Shown here piece after piece: positions 23,726 through 34,894 of a stretch of 64,000 nucleotides of DNA; the stretch's first letter is position 1, and each line of letters opens with the position of its first letter. Source of the DNA: JALORV01 sp963702595 (lineage in GTDB: Bacteria; Pseudomonadota; Gammaproteobacteria; Burkholderiales; Burkholderiaceae_F); the NCBI GenBank assembly GCA_963702595.1, contig CAVPDC010000001.1, positions 186,001 to 250,000 on the forward strand, given 5' to 3'. A program made the translations under genes and the position numbers. Below the pieces are notes generated by a model. That model was not told the origin of the DNA, did no database searches, and saw nothing but the letters and a program-made list of their open reading frames with translations.

Positions 23726-24909
23726 CAAAGTGCCTTCGCCAGTTCGGCGGGCTGCTGCAGCAGTCCGCGCACCGCGGCCAGGAACAGGCCGCCACGATGC
23801 CCGTCGCTGGTCCGATGGTCGGCGCCAAGGCTCGCCGTGACGAGCGGTGTCGGCTTGACCACGCCGTCCACGACCCACGGCCTTTCGAGCACCCGCCCGA
23901 ATCCGACGATGGCCACCTGCGGCGGATAGATGATTGGAAAGACGCTGCCGACGCCCTGGTCGCCGAGACTGGTCACCGTGATCGTCGCATCGGCGAGCTC
24001 CGAGGCCTTCAACGATCCGGCGCGCGCCCGCTGTACCAGGTCCAGCAGTTCGCGGTTCAGCGTGTCGAGGTCCTTGCCTGGCACGTCGCGCAGCGCCGGC
24101 GCGATCAGTCCTCCGGTGCGCAGCGCGATCGCCACTCCGACGTGGACGCCGGTGCCGGGAACGAACACGCCATTCTGGAAAAGGCCGTTGAACTCGGGAT
24201 AGCGCTGCAACGCGCGCGCGACGGCCTGGAGCAGCAGCGGCGCCAGAAGAATGCGCTCGTTGACGCTGCGCGTCGCATTGCGATCGGCGAGAAAAGCAGT
24301 CGCCGCCGCGAGCGGCACGTCGTCCGCGAGGTAGTAGTGCGGGATCTCGCGTTTGCTGCGCGACATGGCCGCGGCAATGGTCTGCCGCATCACCTCGGCC
24401 CGGGTAGGCGTGCGCGCCTTGGACGCGGCGGCCTCCACGTCCGCGAGCGTGATCGCGCCTCCGGCACCGGTGCCGCTCAGTCCTTCGAGGCCGAGTCCGA
24501 GTTCGGCGGCACGCTTGCGCGCCGCCGGCGAGGCGGCGGCGCGCAAGCGCTCCGCGGAGAGCGGCACGGCGTCCGGCAGCGGCTGTGGAGTTGCCGGCGG
24601 GGCGGCAGCCGTTGCGGTCGCTGTCGCCGCCCGCAGCGCGTCCATCTGCGCCCTCACGTACTCGTCCGTCTCACCGGCTTCGCGCAGCACCGCCATCAGC
24701 GTGCCGACCGTGACCTCGGTCCCCGGTTCGATCGGCAGCGCTACTACCGTGCCGTCGTGCCAACACTCGATATCGATCGCCGCCTTCGTCGTGTCAACCA
24801 CAGCGATGATGTCGCCCTTCCTGACCGTGTCGCCGGCCTTAACCCGCCACTCGAGCAGCGTGCCCTTGTCCATGTCGGAACCGAGCGACGGCAGGCGAAA
24901 TTCGATCAT
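23725..24909 (-). CDS. 2-oxoacid dehydrogenase E2, dihydrolipoamide acyltransferase
   Basis: This 394-residue E2 has one N-terminal lipoyl domain (residues 1-78; lipoylated Lys42 in VVDTTKAAIDIE), an Ala/Pro linker, a short peripheral-subunit-binding domain (about 126-163: ASPAARKRAAELGLGLEG) and the catalytic acyltransferase domain with HRTSDGHRGG containing the HRxxxDG-type His and Asp. E2 takes the acyl group from E1 and passes it to CoA. The single lipoyl domain and size suit a pyruvate, acetoin or branched-chain complex. The gene overlaps E1 beta by 4 bases. No E3 (lipoamide dehydrogenase) gene is in this cluster. Confidence 0.92.
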   Translation of the reverse strand: MIEFRLPSLGSDMDKGTLLEWRVKAGDTVRKGDIIAVVDTTKAAIDIECWHDGTVVALPIEPGTEVTVGTLMAVLREAGETDEYVRAQMDALRAATATATAAAPPATPQPLPDAVPLSAERLRAAASPAARKRAAELGLGLEGLSGTGAGGAITLADVEAAASKARTPTRAEVMRQTIAAAMSRSKREIPHYYLADDVPLAAATAFLADRNATRSVNERILLAPLLLQAVARALQRYPEFNGLFQNGVFVPGTGVHVGVAIALRTGGLIAPALRDVPGKDLDTLNRELLDLVQRARAGSLKASELADATITVTSLGDQGVGSVFPIIYPPQVAIVGFGRVLERPWVVDGVVKPTPLVTASLGADHRTSDGHRGGLFLAAVRGLLQQPAELAKAL

Positions 24910-25895
24910 GCCGACTTGCCCAGCAGCGCCAACGCGGCCGCCACGATCTTCGGCGGCATCGGCAGTGCGGCATCTTCGAGGTGCTTGGGATAGGGGATCG
25001 GCACTTCCTCGCTGCACACCCGCGCCGGTGGCGCATCGAGATCGTAAAAGGCGCGTTCCGTGAGGCCGGCCATGATCTCGGCTGCCAGGCTGCAGGTGCG
25101 CCAGCCTTCGTCGACCACCAGCACGCGATGGGTCTTGCGCAACGAGGCGACCAGCGTGTCCCAGTCGAGCGGTCGCAGCACACGCAAGTCGATCACTTCG
25201 GCTTCGACATCCTTTCGAGCCAACGCGGCCGCCGCCTCATTGACTCGCGGCAGCGAGCCACCGTAAGTCACGATGGTCATGTCCTTGCCGGCGCGGCGCA
25301 CCGCGGCCCGCTCGATATCGACGGCGGGCGCCGGCTCGCTCAGTTCGCCTTCGAGGTTATAGAGCTGTGCATGCTCGAACATCACGACCGGATCCGGATC
25401 TTCGAGGGCCGGCCACAGCATGCCGCGCGCGTCCGCGATGGTCGCCGGCGCCAGCACCCGGATACCCGGTATGTGCGCGTACCAGACTTCCAAGCTGTGC
25501 GAATGCTGGGCCGCGAGCTGGCGGCCGGCGCCGGTGGCCATGCGGATCACCACCGGCACAGAGAACTGGCCGCCGGACATGTGGCGCAACGTGGCGGCCG
25601 TGTTGACGATCTGGTCGAGCGCAAGCAGCGAAAAATTCACCGTCATGATCTCGACGATCGGCCGCAGCCCGCCGAGCGCGGCGCCGATGCTGGTGCCGAC
25701 GAACGCCAGCTCCGACAGCGGCGTGTCGCGGATCCGTTCCGGGCCGAACTCGTCGAAAAAGCCTTTGGTCACAGCATACGAGCCGCCGTACTTGCCGACA
25801 TCCTCGCCCATGATGAACACGCGCGGATCGCGGCGCAGCGCCTCGCGGTGCGCCTCGCGCAGGGCTTCCCGATAGCTGGTGGCACGTGCGCTCAT
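24906..25895 (-). CDS. 2-oxoacid dehydrogenase E1 component, beta subunit
   Basis: This 329-residue protein has the E1 beta features: REALREAHREALRRDPRVFI, GEDVGKYGGSYAVTKGFFDEF, the DTPLSELAFVGTSIGAALGG block that binds the pyrophosphate-side of thiamine, RMATGAGRQLAAQHSHSLE, and the C-terminal transketolase-like domain (DIERAAVRRAGKDMTIVTYG, VIDLRVLRPLDWDTL). With E1 alpha it decarboxylates a 2-oxoacid and acylates the lipoyl group of E2. The start overlaps the E1 alpha stop by 4 bases. The substrate (pyruvate, acetoin or branched-chain) cannot be fixed by eye. Confidence 0.93.
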   Translation of the reverse strand: MSARATSYREALREAHREALRRDPRVFIMGEDVGKYGGSYAVTKGFFDEFGPERIRDTPLSELAFVGTSIGAALGGLRPIVEIMTVNFSLLALDQIVNTAATLRHMSGGQFSVPVVIRMATGAGRQLAAQHSHSLEVWYAHIPGIRVLAPATIADARGMLWPALEDPDPVVMFEHAQLYNLEGELSEPAPAVDIERAAVRRAGKDMTIVTYGGSLPRVNEAAAALARKDVEAEVIDLRVLRPLDWDTLVASLRKTHRVLVVDEGWRTCSLAAEIMAGLTERAFYDLDAPPARVCSEEVPIPYPKHLEDAALPMPPKIVAAALALLGKSA

Positions 25896-26947
25896 CGCAG
25901 CCCTCCGCTTGTCAGTACCGCTGCGGGCGGGCGCGGCGTGAGAACGTCCTTCGTGAGATCCTCAACCGGCTCCCAGCTTCCCGCTTCGGCAAAGGCTACG
26001 GCTGCGTCGACCTCCTGCATGGCGGACTGATCGAGTGCGAGGAACTGCATTTCGGTCAACATGTTCGCCGCCTTCAATCGCTGCGTGAACGTATGGATCG
26101 GGCCGCGCTCCTTCCAGGCCTCGACCTCGGCCTTGGCACGGTACAACTCGGCATCGAACATCGAGTGCGCACGGAACCGATAGGTGTGCAACTCGAGGAA
26201 GTACGGTGCGCGTTCCTGCCGCACGTAGTCGACCGCGCGTGCAGCGGCGGCGTCGACCGCCAGCACGTCCATGCCGTTGCAGTGCGAGGCCTCCACCCGA
26301 TAGGCCGCCGCCTTGGCCACGAGGTCGGTCTGCGACTCGGAACGCGCGAGCGCGGTGCCCATCGCGTAGAGATTGTTCTCACACAGAAAGAGCACCGGCA
26401 GTCGCCACAGCGAGGCGAGGTTCAGCGACTCATGGAACGCGCCCTCGGCTACGGCGCCCTCGCCGAAGAAGCAGGCGGTGACGGCGTTCTCGCGCGGCAA
26501 CTGTTTGTCGGCCAGCGCCAGGCCGCAGGCAAGCGGCAGGCCGCCGCCGACGATCGCGTTGCCGCCGAAAAAGCGCGTGGCCCGGTCGAAGAGATGCATC
26601 GAGCCACCGCGGCCGCGCGAGCAGCCTTCCTGCCTTGCGTACATCTCGGCCATGATCGCGTTCATCGATACGCCGCGCAGCAGCGCCTGGCCATGCTCGC
26701 GATAGGTTGCGACCACGTTGTCCTCGGGCCGCAAGTGAGGCATGACGCCCGCGGCGACGGCTTCTTCGCCGATGTAAAGATGCAGAAAGCCGCGGATCTT
26801 GCCGGCGCCATACAACTCGGCGCAGCGCTCCTCCAGCCGCCGGATGCGCAGCATGTCGCGCACCCGCGCATGGCAGAAGTCGGGTGCATAACGCGTCACC
26901 TCCGTCGTGCTGGGCGGCAGGTCCTCGATCTCGTAACGGGTACTCAT
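25892..26947 (-). CDS. 2-oxoacid dehydrogenase E1 component, alpha subunit
   Basis: This 351-residue protein carries the thiamine pyrophosphate fold: MLRIRRLEERCAELYGAGKI, GFLHLYIGEEAVAAGV, YREHGQALLRGV, GRGGSMHLFD, and the TPP/Mg motif beginning GEGAVAEGAFHESLNLASL and running to ENN in FLCENNLYAMGT. RFRAHSMFD is the segment near the phosphorylation loop of E1 alpha proteins. With E1 beta it forms a heterotetramer. It is the first gene of the E1 alpha, E1 beta, E2, ACP unit, 70 bases downstream of the acetyl-CoA synthetase-like gene, so all five may be one operon. Confidence 0.93.
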   Translation of the reverse strand: MSTRYEIEDLPPSTTEVTRYAPDFCHARVRDMLRIRRLEERCAELYGAGKIRGFLHLYIGEEAVAAGVMPHLRPEDNVVATYREHGQALLRGVSMNAIMAEMYARQEGCSRGRGGSMHLFDRATRFFGGNAIVGGGLPLACGLALADKQLPRENAVTACFFGEGAVAEGAFHESLNLASLWRLPVLFLCENNLYAMGTALARSESQTDLVAKAAAYRVEASHCNGMDVLAVDAAAARAVDYVRQERAPYFLELHTYRFRAHSMFDAELYRAKAEVEAWKERGPIHTFTQRLKAANMLTEMQFLALDQSAMQEVDAAVAFAEAGSWEPVEDLTKDVLTPRPPAAVLTSGGLR

Positions 26948-27017
26948 GCCGCAACCTCCTCATTGGGGAATGCAGTCCGGCGTGCGGCAGTGGGCGCCTT
27001 CCGGACGTCGTCCCGTG

Positions 27018-28790
<1,773 letters not shown>

Positions 28791-29016
28791 GGTTACCCCA
28801 GACGAAGCTCTGGACACCGGTTTCAAGCTAGAAGTCAGAGCGCGCCGCCGGTTGACGGCCGTCAAGCGAAGGGTTCCATCGGCGCGAAGCCGTGCTCGTC
28901 ACATCCCTTGGCGGCCGCGGAATCGATCGCAGCTCGAAAGATGACGACAGGCAAACTCCACTCGAAGAGCGGGTGTAAGTTGAATCAGATGCTGGCCGCG
29001 AACGAAGGGAGGGAAA

Positions 29017-29232
29017 GTGACACCACATGCGCCTCAGGTCGGCGCCCCTGACCCGGAGAAGCGAACGTCGCCGATCCTCGACGAGGATGAAGAGTTCTCT
29101 CTGGATCTCGAACTCGAAACCGGCGTCTGCTATTTCAACAATCAGTCCTACCCAATTGGCGCCTACGTTCTCAGCGGATCCGAGTTGCTCCACTGCGAGG
29201 AGCGCGGGCTCTGGGTCCGCCGCGGCTCGTAG
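29017..29232 (+). CDS. DUF1496-like small protein
   Basis: This 71-residue protein starts at a GTG with GAAGGGAGGG just before it. It ends GVCYFNNQSYPIGAYVLSGS and LLHCEERGLWVRRG, a pattern of a CYxNxxxYSxG motif, a second Cys and a Trp that I recognise from small DUF1496-type proteins. The acidic stretch LDEDEEFSLDLELE lies before it. It has no signal peptide. Function unknown. Confidence 0.6.
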   Translation: MTPHAPQVGAPDPEKRTSPILDEDEEFSLDLELETGVCYFNNQSYPIGAYVLSGSELLHCEERGLWVRRGS

Positions 29233-29276
29233 GCCGGCACGGCTTGCGCTGGCACTGAAACCGGGGTCGAGCCGGG

Positions 29277-29654
29277 ATGCGAGTGGCCGTCAACCGCGCA
29301 CCGGCGGTGACGCTCTGGGCGGCGGTCGTCGCCGTGCGGCTCGGCTTCGACCGGGATGAGGCGCTGACGCTCGGTCGTGTCGTCGCAGGCCAGAATGCCT
29401 ACGCCAAAGGCAAGTCGCTCGGCCTGTTCAAGTCGGCGCCGGAGGACGTCCCGTGGCTCACCGGCTGCTTCGTGGCCGAGCGGAATGCGGCGCATCCGGA
29501 CGCGTATTGCGAATTAGCCGGCGATGGCGAGCAGCGGCTGATGCAGCAGCGATGGCCGGGCAACGGCGTGCACGGGAGCGGGGAATGCCCGGCCGAGCGC
29601 GACGACAGCGGCCTGCACGGCCGGCCCGGGTACGTGCGCGCGGGGTGCCTATAA
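29277..29654 (+). pseudogene. Remnant of a conserved hypothetical protein gene
   Basis: Residues 7-50 of the frame (RAPAVTLWAAVVAVRLGFDR, then EALTLGRVVAGQNAYAKGKS and LGLFK) match a family of uncharacterised proteins that begin with an APALTLWAxVVAERLGxD motif. After LFKSAPED the similarity stops, and the rest of the frame (Trp/Cys/Gly-rich, ending GYVRAGCL) is not like the family. The C-terminal half therefore appears lost, and the remaining 125-codon frame is unlikely to be functional. It lies between DUF1496 and glgP. Confidence 0.5.
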
Positions 29655-29666
29655 TCGGGGCATCGT

Positions 29667-32243
29667 GTGGCCAGACCGCAACGCACGTTGAAAACGCCAG
29701 GAACCCCTTTCACGGTCGAAGTCACGCCGTCGCTGCCGCCGCGCCTCGCGCGCCTCGCGGACCTCGCCGACGACCTCTGGTACGCGTGGGACCGCCCCAC
29801 GCGCAACCTCTTCGCGCGCCTCGACCTCGATCTCTGGCGCACGGTGGGTCACTCCCCCAAGGCGCTGTTGCGCCAGGTCGACGAGCAGCGGCTCGTTGCC
29901 GCTGCCGACGACCCGGTGTATCTCACGAACTACAGCCGTGTGCTGTCCGCCTACGACACCTACCTCGGGCAGGCGACGCGGCGCGGCAACGGCGACGGGC
30001 TCGCGCACGACGACCTCGTCGCGTACTTCTGCGCGGAGTTCGGCTTCCACGAGAGCCTGCCCATCTACTCCGGCGGCCTCGGCATCCTTGCCGGCGACCA
30101 CTGCAAGGCGGCGAGCGACGCGCGGCTGCCTTTCGTCGGCGTCGGGCTGCTCTACCGACAGGGCTACTTCTACCAGTCGATCGATCTCGAGGGCAACCAG
30201 CACGCGACCTACCACGACTCCGAGTTCGAGTCGCTTCCGGCGCGCCCCGCGCTCGACGCGCAGGGCGGCGAAGTACACCTCAAGGTTGAGCTGCCCGGCC
30301 GCGAGCTCGTGGTGAAGGTGTGGCGCGCGCGCGTCGGCCACGTTGCGCTGGTGCTCCTCGACACCGACGTCCCGCCGAACAGCGAGCCGGACCGCGCAAT
30401 CGCGCACCGGCTCTACGGCGGCGACCGCCGCACGCGCATCGAGCAGGAGATCGTCCTGGGCGTCGGGGGCGTGCGCGCGCTCGCGGCGCTCGGCTACGCG
30501 CCGACGGTGTGGCACATCAACGAGGGCCACGCGGCCTTCCTCGTGCTCGAGCGCGTGCGCGCGCTGGTGCGGCAGGGGCGCGACTTCGCCACGGCGCTGG
30601 AGGCCGTCGCCGGGAACACGGTGTTCACCACGCACACGGCGGTCCCGGCCGGGCACGACCACTTCGCGCAGGACATGGTGGCCGAGTACTTCGCGCACTG
30701 GTGCGCCGCCACCGGCGTCGAGCAGCCCGCCCTGCTCGCGCTCGGGCACACGCCGCAAAGTCCCGAATTCAACATGACGGCCCTCGCAATCCGCGGGGCG
30801 CGGCACCACAATGCCGTCTCGGCCATTCACGAGGGCGTCTCCGAGCGCATGCTAGCCGACCTCTGGCCGCAGGTGCAGCCGCACGAGAACCCGATCGGCC
30901 ACGTCACCAACGGCGTGCACGTGCTGACGTTCCTCGCGCCGGAGTGGCACGACATCTTCGACCGCTTCCTCGGCGTGGACTGGTCACAGCGCCTGTGCGA
31001 CCGCGACTACTGGGCCGGCGTCGAGCGCATCCCGGACTCGATGTTCTGGAGCATGCGCGAGTACCTCAAGGCGCAGATGCTGAAGCTCGTGCGCGAGCGC
31101 GTGACCGCGCAGCTCCTGCGCAACAGGGGCAGCGAGTCGCACCTCGACCGCCTGTTCCGCTTCGCCGACCCGAAGAACCCGAAGGTGCTGACCATCGGGT
31201 TCGGCCGGCGGTTCGCGACCTACAAGCGCCCCACGCTGCTGTTCTCCAACCTGGACGAGCTGCGCGAGATCGCCTGCAACCCCGAGCGTCCGGTGCTGTT
31301 CATCTTCGCCGGTAAGGCGCACCCTGCCGACGAACCCGGGCAGGACATGATCCGGCAGATCATGCGGGTCGCCAAGGAGCGGGACTTCGCCGGCCACCTG
31401 CTGTTCGTCGAGGGCTATGAACTGCGGCTCGCGCGGCGGCTGCTCGCCGGCGTCGACGTCTGGCTCAACAACCCGATCTACCCGCTCGAGGCGTCGGGCA
31501 CGTCGGGCATGAAGGCCGCGATGAACGGCGGGCTCAACCTGTCCGTGCTCGACGGCTGGTGGGACGAGGGTTACGACGGCACCAACGGGTGGGCGATCAA
31601 GCCCGCGTCGCAGCGCGCGGACGCCGCCGCCCGCGACGCCGACGAGGCGCGCACGCTCTACGAGATCCTGCAGGATCAGGTGGTGCCGATGTACTACGAC
31701 CGCAATGGGCTCGCCTATTCGCCCCGCTGGGTGGCCATGGCGAAGCGCGCGGTGGCCACCATCCTGCCGCGGTTCAACGCGGCGCGCATGCTTAACGAGT
31801 ACGTCGCGCGTTTCTATGTGCCGGCGGCCCGGCGCGGCCGCGAGTTCCACGCGAACGACTGCAGCGCCGCACGCGACCTCGCGCAGTGGAAGGCGCGCGT
31901 GCGCGCGGCGTGGCCGGGCGTGGCGATCGCGAGTGCCGGCGAGCCGGCCGCGCGCATCATCTTCGGCCAGCGCGTGCGCTTCGAGGCCCGCGCGGTGCTG
32001 AACGGCCTCGCGCCGGAGGACCTGGCCGTGGAGCTGGTGTTGCAGCAGCGAGGCGAAGCAACGGATGCGAACGCGCAGCGCATCCGCTTCGCCGCGCAAG
32101 GCGCGGCCGAGGACGGGCGGCAGCGCTACGCGCTCGACCTCGCCCCCGAGCACTGCGGCAAGCTCGAGTGCCGCATCCGCGCATACCCCGCGCACCCGTC
32201 GCTCACGCATCCGTTCGAGCTGGGGCTCATGCTCTGGGCGTAG
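29667..32243 (+). CDS. glgP: Alpha-glucan (glycogen/maltodextrin) phosphorylase
   Basis: This 858-residue GT35 enzyme releases glucose-1-phosphate from the non-reducing end of alpha-1,4-glucan. It has an N-terminal DUF3417-type extension (LPPRLARLADLADDLWYAW), the FCAEFGFHESLPIYSGGLGI block, a GVHVLTFLAPEW segment, FAGKAHPADEPGQDMIRQIM, and the pyridoxal phosphate site EASGTSGMKAAMNGGLNLSV with Lys616. This short bacterial phosphorylase lacks the animal-type regulatory N-terminus. Translation starts at GTG 29667, where conserved sequence begins at once. It opens the glycogen region and is convergent with glgA, 45 bases downstream. Confidence 0.95.
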   Translation: MARPQRTLKTPGTPFTVEVTPSLPPRLARLADLADDLWYAWDRPTRNLFARLDLDLWRTVGHSPKALLRQVDEQRLVAAADDPVYLTNYSRVLSAYDTYLGQATRRGNGDGLAHDDLVAYFCAEFGFHESLPIYSGGLGILAGDHCKAASDARLPFVGVGLLYRQGYFYQSIDLEGNQHATYHDSEFESLPARPALDAQGGEVHLKVELPGRELVVKVWRARVGHVALVLLDTDVPPNSEPDRAIAHRLYGGDRRTRIEQEIVLGVGGVRALAALGYAPTVWHINEGHAAFLVLERVRALVRQGRDFATALEAVAGNTVFTTHTAVPAGHDHFAQDMVAEYFAHWCAATGVEQPALLALGHTPQSPEFNMTALAIRGARHHNAVSAIHEGVSERMLADLWPQVQPHENPIGHVTNGVHVLTFLAPEWHDIFDRFLGVDWSQRLCDRDYWAGVERIPDSMFWSMREYLKAQMLKLVRERVTAQLLRNRGSESHLDRLFRFADPKNPKVLTIGFGRRFATYKRPTLLFSNLDELREIACNPERPVLFIFAGKAHPADEPGQDMIRQIMRVAKERDFAGHLLFVEGYELRLARRLLAGVDVWLNNPIYPLEASGTSGMKAAMNGGLNLSVLDGWWDEGYDGTNGWAIKPASQRADAAARDADEARTLYEILQDQVVPMYYDRNGLAYSPRWVAMAKRAVATILPRFNAARMLNEYVARFYVPAARRGREFHANDCSAARDLAQWKARVRAAWPGVAIASAGEPAARIIFGQRVRFEARAVLNGLAPEDLAVELVLQQRGEATDANAQRIRFAAQGAAEDGRQRYALDLAPEHCGKLECRIRAYPAHPSLTHPFELGLMLWA

Positions 32244-32288
32244 CAGGACGCAGCATGCAGCACGGTTGGATGCTGTTACATCACACCG

Positions 32289-33740
32289 CTACGCGCGTTG
32301 GGCCAATCGCGCATAGAGCCTGGCGTACTGCCGCGCCGACGCCCGCCAGCTGAAGTCGCGCGCCATGCCGTTGCGCTGCACGCGCCGCCACGCGCGGCGG
32401 TTGTGCCACAGCTGCGCGGCCTTGCGAACTTTCTCCAGCAAGGCGGCCGAGCTCGCCGGCCGGAAGACCCACCCGGTGCCGTTGGCCAGCGTCGCGTCGT
32501 CGACGTCGGTGACCGAGTCGGCGAGGCCGCCGGTGCCGTGCACGATCGGCGGCGTGCCGTAGCGCTGGCTGTACATCTGGTTCATGCCACAGGGCTCGAA
32601 GCGGGAAGGCATCAGGAAGCAATCGGCGCTCGCCTCGAGCAGGTGCGCGAGTCCTTCGTCGAAGCCCACGAACGTGCCGACCTGCCCCGGATGCCTCGCG
32701 GCGCAGTCGAGCGCGCGCGCTTCCAGCTCTGTGTCGCCCGTCCCGGCAAGCACCAGTTGCGCCGGCATCGCGACGAGGGCATCCGCAATCGCCAGCACGA
32801 GGTCGATGCCCTTCTGGTGGGAGAAGCGGCTCACCAATCCGAACAGCGGCACGTCGTCGCGCGGTGCCAGGCCCAGGCGCTTCGACAACACCACGCGGTT
32901 GCGCACCTTGCGCAAAAGCGTGGCGGGCTCGTAGTGCGCGACGATCAGGGGATCCGTGCGCGGGTCCCAGGCCTCGTCGTCGATACCGTTGAGGATGCCG
33001 TGGAGGTCCGACGCGCGCGCGGCGAGCAGCCCCTCGAAGCCCATGCCCAGCGGCGCGGACGTGATCTCGCGCGCGTACGTCGGACTCACCGTGCTGAGCG
33101 CGTCCGCGTAGTAGAGCCCGGCCTTCATGAACGAAAGCTGGCCGTGATACTCGACGCCGTGCATCGACCACGCTTGCGCCGGCAACCCGACCGCGGCCAT
33201 CCAGCTCGGCTCGCACAGGCCCTGGAATGCGAGATTGTGAACCGTGAAGAGCGTCGCCGCACGCGGCGCCGGGCCCAGCGCGAGGTAGGCCGGCGCGAGT
33301 CCCGCCTGCCAGTCGTTCGCGTGCACGACGTCGCAGGTCCAGCCGTGCGGAGCGCCGTCGCGTCCGAACAGGGCCGCCACGTACGCAAGTAGTGCGAAGC
33401 GCAGCGGATTGTCCCGCCACTCCGTGCCGCGTGCGTCCTGGTAAGGCGTTCCCGGGCGCGCGTAGAGCGAGGGGCAATCGATGGCGTACAGCGGCGCGCC
33501 TCCGGGGCACTCGCCCGCGAGCACGCGCGCCTGGGGCAGTCCCGCGCGGGGCGGCACCGTCACCGCGGCCGGGTCCGCGCCCAGCGCGTCGAGCACGGCC
33601 GGATAGCCGGGCAGCAGCACCCGCGCATCGACCCCTTCGCGCCGCAGCGCGGCAGGCAGGGAGCCGACGACGTCGCCGAGCCCCCCGACCTTCACCAGCG
33701 GGGCACATTCGGAGGCGGCGACGAGAACGCGAAGCGGCAT
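32289..33740 (-). CDS. glgA: Glycogen synthase (ADP-glucose-dependent)
   Basis: This 483-residue GT5 enzyme extends alpha-1,4-glucan using ADP-glucose. It begins MPLRVLVAASECAPLVKVGG followed by LGD: the KxGGL motif (Lys16) that binds ADP-glucose is complete. Other motifs are HANDWQAGLAPAYLA, TVHNLAFQG, FGLVSRFSHQKGIDLV and SRFEPCGMNQMYSQRYGTPP, the E-x7-E-like nucleotide site. ATG 33740 is preferred over a GTG nine bases earlier. It faces away from glk, 57 bases to the right. It works with GlgC (substrate) and GlgB (branches). Confidence 0.95.
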   Translation of the reverse strand: MPLRVLVAASECAPLVKVGGLGDVVGSLPAALRREGVDARVLLPGYPAVLDALGADPAAVTVPPRAGLPQARVLAGECPGGAPLYAIDCPSLYARPGTPYQDARGTEWRDNPLRFALLAYVAALFGRDGAPHGWTCDVVHANDWQAGLAPAYLALGPAPRAATLFTVHNLAFQGLCEPSWMAAVGLPAQAWSMHGVEYHGQLSFMKAGLYYADALSTVSPTYAREITSAPLGMGFEGLLAARASDLHGILNGIDDEAWDPRTDPLIVAHYEPATLLRKVRNRVVLSKRLGLAPRDDVPLFGLVSRFSHQKGIDLVLAIADALVAMPAQLVLAGTGDTELEARALDCAARHPGQVGTFVGFDEGLAHLLEASADCFLMPSRFEPCGMNQMYSQRYGTPPIVHGTGGLADSVTDVDDATLANGTGWVFRPASSAALLEKVRKAAQLWHNRRAWRRVQRNGMARDFSWRASARQYARLYARLAQRA

Positions 33741-33797
33741 GGGACGCACGCAATCGGAGGTGCCGGGGCCGTCAGGCTACCATCCGCCGGGGCAGCT

Positions 33798-34796
33798 ATG
33801 ACCATCGACGCGAACATCGCGCATCTCGTGCTGGCCGGCGACATCGGCGGCACGAACGCGCGCCTCGCGATCGCGCGCGAGGTCGACGGGCGCGTCGTCT
33901 TCGAACTGCAGCGCGTGCTGAAGGTCCGCGATTTCGCTGGCATGGCCGATGCGCTTGCCGAGTTCCTGCGGTATGCCCCGACACCGACGCCGGCCCATGC
34001 CTGCTTCGCCTGGGCGGGACCGATCGACGGTCGCAGCGCAAGGCTTACCAATGGCGACTGGGCGGTGGACACGAACGCGCTGGCAGCACGCTTTCGCCTG
34101 CCTCATCTCGCTCTGGTCAACGACTTCCAGGCTGCCGCGGCCGGCATCGATCGCGTCGCGGAGCAGGACCTGATCGCGCTGCAACCGGGCGTGGCCGACC
34201 CGAATGCCTCGCGGCTGGTGATCGGCGCAGGCACGGGACTCGGCGTTGCGTATGCGGTCCGCGACGAGCACGGTACGCGCATAGTGGCCGGAGAAGGCGG
34301 GCACGTCGCGTTCGCGCCGCTCGACGACGAGCAGTCCGCACTACTCGCGCATTGCCGGGGGGAACTCGAGCGCGTCACCGCGGAGCACCTGGTCTCCGGC
34401 AGCGGCATCGTGCGGCTGTACACCTTCTGCTGCGCGCGCGACGGTGTGGCCGTTCCGCCGGAGTTGGCTGCGGGAGGCGCCGCGGCGGTGGTGCGACGCG
34501 CCGATGCCGGCGATGCCGCCGCGCAGCGCGCGTTGCGCCTGTTCTGCGCGATCCTCGGCGCCGTCGCGGGCGATCACGCGCTGTCGTGCCTTGCGACCGG
34601 TGGCGTGTTCGTCGCCGGGGGCATCGCGGCGAAGCTCACCGAGCGCCTGACCGACGGCACATTTCGTGACGCGTTCAATGCGAAGGGCGTGCACGTCGCG
34701 CTGATGCGCAGAATGCCGGTCTGGCTCGTCCGCGACGAGGCACTGGGACTGCGCGGCGCGGCTGCCATCGCGCTGGCGGACGCCGATCGTGCTTGA
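33798..34796 (+). CDS. glk: Glucokinase (ROK-unrelated, Glk type)
   Basis: This 332-residue enzyme phosphorylates glucose with ATP to glucose-6-phosphate. It shows the phosphate-1 site LAGDIGGTNARLAIAR (residues 12-27), LTNGDWAVDTN, LVNDFQAAAAGI with the catalytic Asp, GAGTGLGVAYAV and the GEGGHVAFAPLDDEQSALL block characteristic of bacterial Glk. In this cluster it would channel free glucose from alpha-glucan breakdown (GH57 enzymes, branching debris) into glycolysis. It diverges from glgA and converges on glgB. Confidence 0.94.
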   Translation: MTIDANIAHLVLAGDIGGTNARLAIAREVDGRVVFELQRVLKVRDFAGMADALAEFLRYAPTPTPAHACFAWAGPIDGRSARLTNGDWAVDTNALAARFRLPHLALVNDFQAAAAGIDRVAEQDLIALQPGVADPNASRLVIGAGTGLGVAYAVRDEHGTRIVAGEGGHVAFAPLDDEQSALLAHCRGELERVTAEHLVSGSGIVRLYTFCCARDGVAVPPELAAGGAAAVVRRADAGDAAAQRALRLFCAILGAVAGDHALSCLATGGVFVAGGIAAKLTERLTDGTFRDAFNAKGVHVALMRRMPVWLVRDEALGLRGAAAIALADADRA

Positions 34797-34894
34797 GTTG
34801 CTTCTATCCGACGGCCGCCTGGAGGGGTGGTGATGAAACGCGTGATGGCGCGCGCCATGGCGCGCCGTCGCCGGCCATGCCAGACTTCAGGTCG